Assembly (NCBI GenBank): GCA_945903675.1
Contig: CAMDOP010000176.1
Coordinates: 1-6,848 of the forward strand
Source of the DNA: Crenothrix polyspora
Lineage (GTDB): Bacteria; Pseudomonadota; Gammaproteobacteria; Methylococcales; Methylomonadaceae
Length of the DNA stretch: 6,848 bases
Reading direction: 5' to 3'
Shown: piece after piece, positions 1 through 6,041 of the stretch
How the letters are laid out: every line of letters starts with the position of its first letter
Numbering within the stretch: the stretch's first letter is position 1
Program-made: the position numbers and the translations under genes
Notes under the pieces: model-generated
What the model was told of the DNA's origin: nothing
The model's database searches: none
The model's input: only the letters and a program-made list of their open reading frames with translations

Positions 1-156
1 GGTAAAGATGAACATTTTAATCTGGAAGCCATAGGTAAACTTGCGGTATTGGCAGGCGTACGCGAGTATCCAGCACGCGTTAAATGTGCAACTTTAGCCT
101 GGCATACCCTAGATGCCGCCTTGAAAAACGAACAGCAATCAATTTCTACAGAATAA
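1..156 (+). CDS. sufU: SufU family Fe-S cluster assembly scaffold protein, C-terminal fragment
   Basis: Only the last 51 residues are in the window; the 5' end lies beyond base 1. The frame is open from the first base to TAA at 154-156. The core reads GVREYPARVKCATLAWHTL, which matches the conserved C-terminal segment of SufU/NifU-like scaffold proteins. In that family this Cys (residue 29 of the fragment) is the third conserved Cys of the zinc or cluster-binding site. SufU works with the cysteine desulfurase SufS in building Fe-S clusters in the cytoplasm, either as sulfur acceptor or as scaffold. The genes sufBCDS would be expected upstream, outside the window. The stop is 15 bp before the GTG of the next gene, so the genes are probably co-transcribed. 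Family assignment is confident from this motif; the exact subtype (SufU or IscU-like) rests on one segment only. Confidence 0.85.
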   Translation, partial: GKDEHFNLEAIGKLAVLAGVREYPARVKCATLAWHTLDAALKNEQQSISTE

Positions 157-171
157 AGACCTGTAACACCT

Positions 172-942
172 GTGCAAATATACCCCGGAAAACTCGCTGT
201 GCTTTATCCAGGAAAGGGCGATAGCATACCGTATCAAAACCTTGCTGAACGTTTGGCAGTCCCGCTCAGAGACTCATCAATCGTGGGTTATGATCTTCAT
301 GAGCAGTTCTTTTTAAGCTGGCGCGATGGCTGCTTAAAACTACTCGATCAAGAGCTGCTTAAAAAAGGCGGCTTAGTGGTCGATATAGAACCACGTCATG
401 GCGAACAACGCTCTTGGCCAGCACCTAAACAAGGGGCTTTAGCTCAAGCACTGGGACGAAAAACTAAAACTGTCATCGATGCAACCACCGGTTGGGGGCA
501 AGACAGCTTACATATTTTCCGTATGGGCTATGAGCTCATTTGTATAGAACGATCGCCTATCATGTCCGAATTACTGGCCGATGGTTTCCAACGCTTAGCG
601 CAAGTCGATTGGATGCAAAACCTACATCAACAGCCGCCTCAGTTATTATGCGGCAATGCTATCGAATTATTGGCAACCCTTAACACCCCGCCCGATTGTA
701 TTTATCTAGACCCTATGTTTCCACCCAAGCGTAAGAAATCGGCCTTGGCCAAAAAATCGATGACTATCTTGCGAGATCTATTGGGTGACGATCATGATAA
801 AGAACTGTTATTTTCAGCGGCCTTAGCGGCTTGTGGGAAACGTGTGGTGGTAAAAAGCCCTGATTATGCAGAACCCTTAGGCGGCAAGCCTACTGAAAGT
901 TTTCAAGGAAAACTAATGCGTTACGATGTTTATTTTAAATAA
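172..942 (+). CDS. rsmJ: 16S rRNA (guanine-1516-N2)-methyltransferase RsmJ
   Basis: This 256-aa class I SAM-dependent methyltransferase matches the RsmJ (YhiQ) family, which makes m2G1516 in the small-subunit rRNA. Visible landmarks in order are the SAM-binding motif I VIDATTGWGQDS (residues 101-112), the acidic residue of motif II in ICIERSP (E126), the catalytic-type motif YLDPMFPPKRKKSAL (178-192) and the family signature KRVVVKSPDYAEPL (223-236). Length is normal for the family (about 250 aa). The N-terminal 70 residues are less conserved. The start is GTG at 172. The preceding sufU stop at 154-156 is in the same frame and no other start codon lies between, so no longer form is possible. 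No strong Shine-Dalgarno precedes it, which suggests coupling to sufU translation. It is cytoplasmic and probably a housekeeping passenger in the suf transcript. Confidence 0.93.
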   Translation: MQIYPGKLAVLYPGKGDSIPYQNLAERLAVPLRDSSIVGYDLHEQFFLSWRDGCLKLLDQELLKKGGLVVDIEPRHGEQRSWPAPKQGALAQALGRKTKTVIDATTGWGQDSLHIFRMGYELICIERSPIMSELLADGFQRLAQVDWMQNLHQQPPQLLCGNAIELLATLNTPPDCIYLDPMFPPKRKKSALAKKSMTILRDLLGDDHDKELLFSAALAACGKRVVVKSPDYAEPLGGKPTESFQGKLMRYDVYFK

Positions 943-956
943 TTAGAGATTAGATC

Positions 957-1271
957 ATGCCTGAATGGATAAATGTTTTTAATGAAAATGCCCTGATGAA
1001 TGGCGAAAATAGTGTCATTGATGTGGATGGCACTGAGGTCGCTGTTTTTAAAATAGACGATGAATTCTATGCTATTGAAGATGTGTGTTCACACGATGGC
1101 ACAGAAATAGCCAGTGGAGAATTAGACGGTGATGAAATCATCTGTCCCCGTCATGGTGCGCGTTTTTGTGTTAAAACCGGCGCAGTCAAATCAGCCCCCG
1201 CCTACGAAGATATCCATAGCTATCCTGTAAGAATAGTTGATGGCATGGTGCAGATTAAAGATAATCGTTAA
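957..1271 (+). CDS. Rieske [2Fe-2S] ferredoxin (non-heme oxygenase ferredoxin-like)
   Basis: This 104-aa single-domain Rieske protein carries both halves of the cluster-binding motif: C44-x-H46 in CSHDG and C63-x2-H66 in CPRHGARF, separated by 16 residues. That is the spacing of small soluble Rieske ferredoxins, in which two Cys and two His ligate a [2Fe-2S] cluster. There is no signal peptide or membrane helix, so it is a cytoplasmic electron carrier rather than a bc1-type Rieske subunit. The ATG at 957 follows rsmJ by 14 bp with AGAG at 945-948, 8 bp upstream, as a possible ribosome site. No oxygenase gene is visible nearby. Its place behind sufU suggests it is matured by, or assists, the SUF pathway; this is inference from position. 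Similar small Rieske proteins are often annotated as oxygenase ferredoxin subunits without a known partner. Confidence 0.92.
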   Translation: MPEWINVFNENALMNGENSVIDVDGTEVAVFKIDDEFYAIEDVCSHDGTEIASGELDGDEIICPRHGARFCVKTGAVKSAPAYEDIHSYPVRIVDGMVQIKDNR

Positions 1272-1326
1272 ACGACGGTTAATTCGCACTAAATAGGATG
1301 CTACCGTCAGGCGCATCACTTAAATA

Positions 1327-1345
1327 AATCAATCAATCAATCAAT
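1327..1345. repeat. AATC tetranucleotide tandem repeat in convergent intergenic region
   Basis: Four perfect AATC units plus a partial AAT lie in the gap between the convergent Rieske and HTH genes. The rest of 1272-1481 is AT-rich and holds no gene. A 5-bp hairpin, GATGC (1297-1301) pairing with GCATC (1313-1317), precedes the repeat but has no following T-tract, so it is not called a terminator. The repeat may be a simple slippage-prone microsatellite; no function is claimed. Confidence 0.85.
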
Positions 1346-1481
1346 GTACTATCGGGATTGAAGATTTTAAGTACGTTATGCAAAATATTTAACTGTGTAC
1401 TCGTTATCAATCTGTCATTTAGTTATCTATTCATGCTATTTATTTTTATCGAAAATGATCATATCAACTTTAACAGACTAA

Positions 1482-1928
1482 TTATTTATACAGCAACTTC
1501 CTAAAAAGCCTCTGAATTAAGCTCTCGTTGTCGATTTCTTGGTGTTTTTCTATTTTAATAGGGAGCTCAAAAATCTCTGTATTAGTATATATCTGTCTGA
1601 TTTGTGGAGTTGGTGATTTCTGTTGAGCTATTATTCGATATAATTTATCTTTTTCTTGTTTTAAATCTGCATTAGATTTTCGAAGCAGATCATTTATTTG
1701 ATATAAGCGTTCCTTATCCTGTTTTAAATGAAGGGTTAAATTATGCAAAAATTCAATTTCACGACAATAATCAGCTGATGTTCTAAGCGCTCCGTATAAT
1801 CGGCTCAGCTCTGTGGTATTAATTTTATCAATACTTACAGAGAGCTTGCCCTCACGGATATGTTGATAAAGAGTTGGAATTGACTTCCCTGTCAATTCAG
1901 CAGCCTCAGAGATAGAAACAAATGCCAT
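1482..1928 (-). CDS. Helix-turn-helix, coiled-coil DNA-binding protein, plasmid replication-accessory type
   Basis: This 148-aa protein begins with a MerR/excisionase-like helix-turn-helix, SISEAAELTGKSIPTLYQHI (residues 5-24), followed by REGKLS and then INTTELSRLYG (36-46). This layout resembles the small DNA-binding proteins encoded next to Rep genes on plasmids, for example in Acinetobacter, and annotated as plasmid replication DNA-binding proteins. Residues about 55-102 form a strongly charged predicted coiled coil with a duplicated unit, LKQDKERLYQI (68-78) and LKQEKDKLYRI (89-99), exactly 21 residues apart. The basic tail ends in RKLLYK. The ATG at 1926-1928 has AGGA 8 bp upstream. It lies 69 bp after the tssJ-like gene on the same strand, so it could share its transcript or have its own promoter. 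A regulator of the T6SS locus or a relic of a mobile element are both possible. It is not a recognised T6SS core component. Family resemblance is from memory; function is unknown. Confidence 0.7.
   Translation of the reverse strand: MAFVSISEAAELTGKSIPTLYQHIREGKLSVSIDKINTTELSRLYGALRTSADYCREIEFLHNLTLHLKQDKERLYQINDLLRKSNADLKQEKDKLYRIIAQQKSPTPQIRQIYTNTEIFELPIKIEKHQEIDNESLIQRLFRKLLYK
1637..1729 (-). repeat. Internal 63-bp-period duplication in the HTH/coiled-coil gene
   Basis: The 30-base blocks 1637-1666 and 1700-1729 match at 23 of 30 positions by hand alignment. Both begin GATATAA and end TGTTTTAAAT on the plus strand. The 63-bp offset is 21 codons, or three heptads, so the duplication lengthens the coiled coil by a whole number of heptads and keeps register. 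Confidence 0.7.
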
Positions 1929-1936
1929 AATTTAGA

Positions 1937-1940
1937 TCCT
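1937..1940 (-). promoter_or_regulatory. Ribosome binding site of the HTH gene
   Basis: AGGA on the minus strand lies 8 bp upstream of the ATG at 1928 and supports that start. Its presence outside the upstream gene indicates independent translation initiation. Confidence 0.55.
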
Positions 1941-1997
1941 ACATAATAATAGTGTTATCACGAAGGGCCTCATAAAAGCTTATGATCTCTTCAAGCA

Positions 1998-2453
1998 TCA
2001 AAACAACGAATACCAAGGTTTATGCTCAGCAATTTCAACTTGACTATTGGCCTTTAAATTAATGTCGTAACTTTCTTGAAAAGGCATGGCGATTAACTTT
2101 TTCCATTGACTACCGGGCTGGGTTAACAAAAAATATAAAGCCACAGTACCCTGAGCTGGTTGACTGACTTTACACTCTTGCTTATTACCTGGAACTATCG
2201 AAAAAATACCTAAGCTATCGGGATCGACTGGATCAGAAAAAGCCTTACTAGCTACATCTGCATAAGTTTCAAGCATAAATTGTTTTTCATTAGCTTTACG
2301 CACTATGAAATAAAACAAACCGCCATTATTGGCTCGAATATCTGGCTTAACATTAAAAACCAATGACGGCGGAGGGGTTGGCGCACTGGAACAAGCACTT
2401 AACAAAGCAACAGCGGAAATTACAATACTTTTCCAAAGTAAGCGAGATAACAT
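1998..2453 (-). CDS. tssJ: TssJ-like T6SS outer-membrane lipoprotein
   Basis: This 151-aa protein has a lipoprotein signal peptide: basic N-terminus, hydrophobic core at residues 10-19 and lipobox L18-S19-A20-C21. Ser at +2 of the mature protein favours outer-membrane sorting. A Pro-rich linker (APTPPPS, 24-30) leads into a domain with alternating beta-like segments, including LVFNVKPDI, GGLFYFIVRK and GTVALYFLLTQPG. TssJ is a small periplasm-facing lipoprotein with a beta-sandwich fold that anchors TssM to the outer membrane in the T6SS membrane complex. Mature length (about 130 aa), the lipobox and the position 3 bp after tssM all fit. The sequence itself is divergent, so the call leans on context. 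The ATG at 2451-2453 is supported by GGGAG at 2461-2465. Finding TssJ as the gene right after TssM is less usual than the tssJ-tssK-tssL-tssM order seen in many clusters. It could alternatively be an unrelated accessory lipoprotein. Confidence 0.75.
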   Translation of the reverse strand: MLSRLLWKSIVISAVALLSACSSAPTPPPSLVFNVKPDIRANNGGLFYFIVRKANEKQFMLETYADVASKAFSDPVDPDSLGIFSIVPGNKQECKVSQPAQGTVALYFLLTQPGSQWKKLIAMPFQESYDINLKANSQVEIAEHKPWYSLF

Positions 2454-2456
2454 GAC

Positions 2457-5400
2457 TTAACTCCCAGTAAGATTGGTAAACACAGCCATAGGATTACCTT
2501 GAAGTAAAAATTCAAGATTTAAAGGTTGCTGTGGAAAGTTTGGATGAGCCAATGACCATCGATAACGTTGTGTTTCAGCGACATGTCCCCGCTGCAACAA
2601 TTTAAAAAAATTCCAATTTGAATCATCAACAATCATGTCGGTATATACTCGAGTTGGATCTGCATCCTTACGAAATTCCATACCCACTTCCGCTGGCTTA
2701 GCTATCCACCATTCTAAGGGAAATTTCTGCCACTCAGCCTGCTGATTAAAGCCCAATACCGAAGCATTACCCTGACGCAAATAAGCCAAAGAAACTAGAG
2801 GTGCTCTCGGAATCTGTTTGCTATCAAAAGTCGCTAATAAGCCTGGCTTAATAGCAAATTCTAAAGGCTTGGGGTTACCCTGACTATCCCATAACTTATT
2901 AGTTAATTGCTGTACCACATTAATTCGAGACAGATAATTAGCGGGTAAAATTAGACTATTAGATAATTCATGTCGCCTAACCCACACGCCATTACTAAAC
3001 CTCGATAAAGGTGCTAAATATTGTTTAAAGGTATCCCAAAATAAGCCTTGTTTAGGATGAAACACTTTAATAATTTCTTCAGCGGCTAATTCATTATCGG
3101 GATCGGCATGCTCATTAAAGGGAAATTTAACCAGTAGCGGTGCTATATTCGAATCCCAAATATCAGCCCAAATACCAGCAATATTGCGATTAATTTCAGC
3201 CGTTCCAAATTCCTTTACTTTGTGTATAGGCGCTAAAAATGGCTGTTGCCAAGCTTCCTGAATACCGACATTTTGTAACCAACTTTTGGTTAACTTCAAA
3301 TACGAACTATCTTCATTTAGCAACATAGTCCATGCAACCCTGCCTAGTGGAGACAATGCTGCCTTTAATGCTTCAGCGTCAGTCCCCTCCTCTGCGGACT
3401 TTTTAGGCTCATAAGGTTCATGGGCATTCATTTCTTGTTGCATTTGTGCCATCAATAATTGGTACTTTTGAAATTCTGGATAAACCCCATTTTTTTCTTC
3501 CATTAAATGTTGCACAAAACGAAATACCGTCAGTTCTTGTGCAAATGTTTGAAAATAAAGTGATGCTGTCAACGTTAATGCAGTATTGTTTTTAATCTGC
3601 ACCAAAGTATCCATCAACTCAGAGTTGGGTTTTTGTAAATCAAGCAGGACATAATTTAATCCCCAAGCAGAATCGATATTTATCTGAAATTGCTTAAAAT
3701 AGTTCAAGTAAGAACTGACATAACGATCGGAATAGCTATCCAGATTTCTCAGCACAAAATCAATGAAATACTTTTTTTCACTCGCATCAATCGGTAGATT
3801 AGTCACTATATCGTTTAAAGCAATAATGGAAGGCTTAACATTTTTCTCAAAAGCGTCACTCGTCAAGCGTCCATCAATGCGCGCCTTGCCGGAAAATAGT
3901 AATTCACCATTATTGGAAGAGTTCATTTCCACATCTCTATAGATAGAGGGTGAACCGAAAAACAACCAGCCGTCGTAATTGCTGTGACTAGCTATCATGT
4001 TGCGGAGCATCAGCGTTATGCGACTACGCCTAATTAATTCATTCCATTGTTTTGCCCTAAAGGAAAAATGCTCGCCACCCAAATTAATTTCCATTTCAGG
4101 TGAGTCGCTATCTACTTTGTTATTCGCTATTACTTGCACCATATCTAAACATTCGCTCAAAGACGAAGTAACAGGACAATTGTCAATTTTGCTCAATTTA
4201 AGATGGCTAACTAACGTTAATAAATCACTGATACTTTTTTGGCGAAAATCCGATTTATCATTAAAATCATAACGTAAACTAGTATGTTGTTGCATCCATG
4301 TGATTGCAACATCTTGACGCTTGTAATACTCCAAGACATCAAGAAACTGCTGAAACGACACTAATTTTTCTTGTAATGCATTAAATTCAGCTTGCTGAAT
4401 AAATGGTTTTTTAAGTATTTTCTGAAAACTATGCAATAGTTCTAACCAAGGCACTTGGTCTTCCATGTACCCCTGAGATTTATTATAGGTGATCTCATTT
4501 AGCAAATAATCCAAGTCTTCTGTATGGCTATTGTAATTAACATAATCATTAATTAATGGGCCATATTTAATCATATCTACAGGATTTTTTTCTGGTCGTC
4601 TTTTTACTATTTCACCCATTTCATTAGTTGACGTCGCATATAACACGCTAATCCAGCGAATAGTTTTGAAATTAGCGTTAGGTTCATTCTGCAATTGTTT
4701 TAATACCGGCAATAAATAATATTTACGAATTTCTGCTATCAATAGGTAATTATTTTGCTGTTGTGCTTTTTCAAAAAAACCAGGCATAAAGCTCAACAAA
4801 GCATCTTTATTTAAATTGTCGCTAAAATCTACGAATAGAGGGCTAATCTTTTCTGAATAGGACTCTATTTGCATATTAGCAATATTTTTAATGTTTTTAA
4901 TGTTTTTATATGCATTTACCACCAGATACTGCTGATAACTATAACTACCAATCAAATAGACCCCGCCTGCCAAAGCGAAACCCAATGCGACTTTAGCATG
5001 ACCCTTTAATTGTATTCGCGAGCGTTGCTCTAGTCCGGCAGGCAGCGCAAAGGGTTGACAACCAAAGCTATGCACCTGTTCCGACAATAAACAAAGCCTG
5101 ACTACAGAGGGGACATCCACGCCTTTTTCCAGTCCTGCTATGCGCAGAACATCAATCAATACACGGAACAATTTAGGCGTTTCATTAAGAAACGAGACAA
5201 TTTTAAGATAATCTTGGGCAGGACGAGTTATCAGTGCGCGAGGTAGATGCTGCTTAAAATCCTCTAAACAGGATTCTATTTGATTGATACCATCTCCATT
5301 AGGAAAATCCAGTTGTAAAGGTATACCAGCCTCGTCTAAAAATACACAAAACTCGACGAAGCCCTCAACTTTTTCCATATGGCTTAAGGCAAGTATCAGC

Positions 5401-6041
5401 GGCAAAGGTTTGCCTTCTAACTCGCTAAATACTTTAAGCTTGCCAAATAATGCATGTCCTGATTGGCGCAGGAAATCAGTTTGCGGTGACAGCAACGTGT
5501 TCGCATCAAAGACCATAACCACTTGAGGACTTGGAGGCAATCGCCGCCATAATTTTTTTATTGCGTGGTATGCCGCAGCACTGGTGTCATAAAGCAGTGA
5601 TGAACCAAACTCAAGCACCAATGATTTAGCGCCCAAATAAATTTGCAGCAAATTATCATCCACGGCGCTGGGGTGAAATCGAAAATCCTGCCCTTGCCAA
5701 TTTGCATAGTGATCGATAATGCTACTCTTACCAGACCCTGCATCACCAATAACTAATGAAAAGGGTGCGCTCAATGCTTTAGGCCGAAGACGCCAAGGAA
5801 TATTCCATACAAAAGAGCGCCAGACTTTTACTAAACTATTAACCGGCAATGAAAGCTTTGTCGGAACAGTGAGTTCAGGAATCACCAGCTTTTTGGCATC
5901 ATTACTATACTTACGTTTCCATATTAGATAACTAAGCACGCATAGCAACACCAACACTGTGGCTAAACCTAGCCAAGCCCAGCCACTCAATGCGGAAACT
6001 ATCTCCATAAACGTAGACCACCATGAAGTTTTTACTTTCAT
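2457..6041 (-). CDS. tssM: T6SS membrane complex protein TssM (IcmF/VasK family)
   Basis: This 1194-aa inner-membrane protein has the TssM layout and normal length. A membrane segment lies at about residues 21-41. A cytoplasmic NTPase-like domain follows with Walker A GDAGSGKS (99-106), and the region WRRLPPSPQVVMVFDANTLL (165-184) aligns with the conserved TssM stretch after the G domain. A second membrane segment is at about 349-367, followed by a large periplasmic region to the end. The C-terminus (IVDDSNWNFFKLLQRG, then LNLEFLLQGNP) corresponds to the conserved IcmF C-terminal domain that contacts TssJ. TssM spans the envelope and, with TssL and TssJ, forms the channel that docks the baseplate. 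The DTAG-like motif appears as EFGS (144-147) and the NKxD-like motif as SHME (220-223), so GTPase function is doubtful. Only one clear membrane helix precedes the NTPase domain, where the family typically has a hairpin of two. The ATG directly abuts the upstream stop (TAAATG). The lipoprotein gene follows after 3 bp. Confidence 0.92.
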   Translation of the reverse strand: MKVKTSWWSTFMEIVSALSGWAWLGLATVLVLLCVLSYLIWKRKYSNDAKKLVIPELTVPTKLSLPVNSLVKVWRSFVWNIPWRLRPKALSAPFSLVIGDAGSGKSSIIDHYANWQGQDFRFHPSAVDDNLLQIYLGAKSLVLEFGSSLLYDTSAAAYHAIKKLWRRLPPSPQVVMVFDANTLLSPQTDFLRQSGHALFGKLKVFSELEGKPLPLILALSHMEKVEGFVEFCVFLDEAGIPLQLDFPNGDGINQIESCLEDFKQHLPRALITRPAQDYLKIVSFLNETPKLFRVLIDVLRIAGLEKGVDVPSVVRLCLLSEQVHSFGCQPFALPAGLEQRSRIQLKGHAKVALGFALAGGVYLIGSYSYQQYLVVNAYKNIKNIKNIANMQIESYSEKISPLFVDFSDNLNKDALLSFMPGFFEKAQQQNNYLLIAEIRKYYLLPVLKQLQNEPNANFKTIRWISVLYATSTNEMGEIVKRRPEKNPVDMIKYGPLINDYVNYNSHTEDLDYLLNEITYNKSQGYMEDQVPWLELLHSFQKILKKPFIQQAEFNALQEKLVSFQQFLDVLEYYKRQDVAITWMQQHTSLRYDFNDKSDFRQKSISDLLTLVSHLKLSKIDNCPVTSSLSECLDMVQVIANNKVDSDSPEMEINLGGEHFSFRAKQWNELIRRSRITLMLRNMIASHSNYDGWLFFGSPSIYRDVEMNSSNNGELLFSGKARIDGRLTSDAFEKNVKPSIIALNDIVTNLPIDASEKKYFIDFVLRNLDSYSDRYVSSYLNYFKQFQINIDSAWGLNYVLLDLQKPNSELMDTLVQIKNNTALTLTASLYFQTFAQELTVFRFVQHLMEEKNGVYPEFQKYQLLMAQMQQEMNAHEPYEPKKSAEEGTDAEALKAALSPLGRVAWTMLLNEDSSYLKLTKSWLQNVGIQEAWQQPFLAPIHKVKEFGTAEINRNIAGIWADIWDSNIAPLLVKFPFNEHADPDNELAAEEIIKVFHPKQGLFWDTFKQYLAPLSRFSNGVWVRRHELSNSLILPANYLSRINVVQQLTNKLWDSQGNPKPLEFAIKPGLLATFDSKQIPRAPLVSLAYLRQGNASVLGFNQQAEWQKFPLEWWIAKPAEVGMEFRKDADPTRVYTDMIVDDSNWNFFKLLQRGHVAETQRYRWSLAHPNFPQQPLNLEFLLQGNPMAVFTNLTGS
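2461..2465 (-). promoter_or_regulatory. Ribosome binding site of the tssJ-like gene, inside the tssM 3' end
   Basis: GGGAG on the minus strand, 7 bp before the ATG at 2453, overlaps the last codons of tssM. It decides the tssJ start and indicates coupled translation. Confidence 0.65.
4881..4907 (-). repeat. Three tandem 9-bp units in tssM encoding (Lys-Asn-Ile)3
   Basis: On the plus strand the units are AATATTTTT, AATGTTTTT and AATGTTTTT, back to back. On the coding strand they give KNIKNIKNI at residues 379-387, just after the second membrane segment, at the start of the periplasmic region. The repeat is in frame and changes in copy number would not shift the reading frame. Confidence 0.85.

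Noticed and set aside
1297..1317. Rho-independent terminator after the Rieske gene
   Set aside because: The stem is only 5 bp with an 11-base loop and no T-tract follows.
1971..1984. Small hairpin CATAA/TTATG between the tssJ-like and HTH genes as a terminator
   Set aside because: It is a 5-bp AT-rich stem with no T-run on the minus strand; too weak.
1929..1997. Promoter for the HTH gene, with TATTAT as -10 on the minus strand
   Set aside because: No -35 better than three of six matches was found at 17-19 bp spacing, so it is not annotated.
3997..5931. Open frames on the plus strand at 3997-4272, 5284-5526 and 5719-5931, and a minus-strand frame at 5558-5749
   Set aside because: All lie wholly inside tssM in other frames, have no recognisable domains or supporting start context, and read as low-complexity shadows of the real gene.
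2457..6041. IcmF of a Dot/Icm type IVB secretion system
   Set aside because: The neighbours are an Hsp100 ATPase and an outer-membrane lipoprotein in TssJ position, and no DotU or other Dot/Icm gene is visible, so T6SS TssM fits better.
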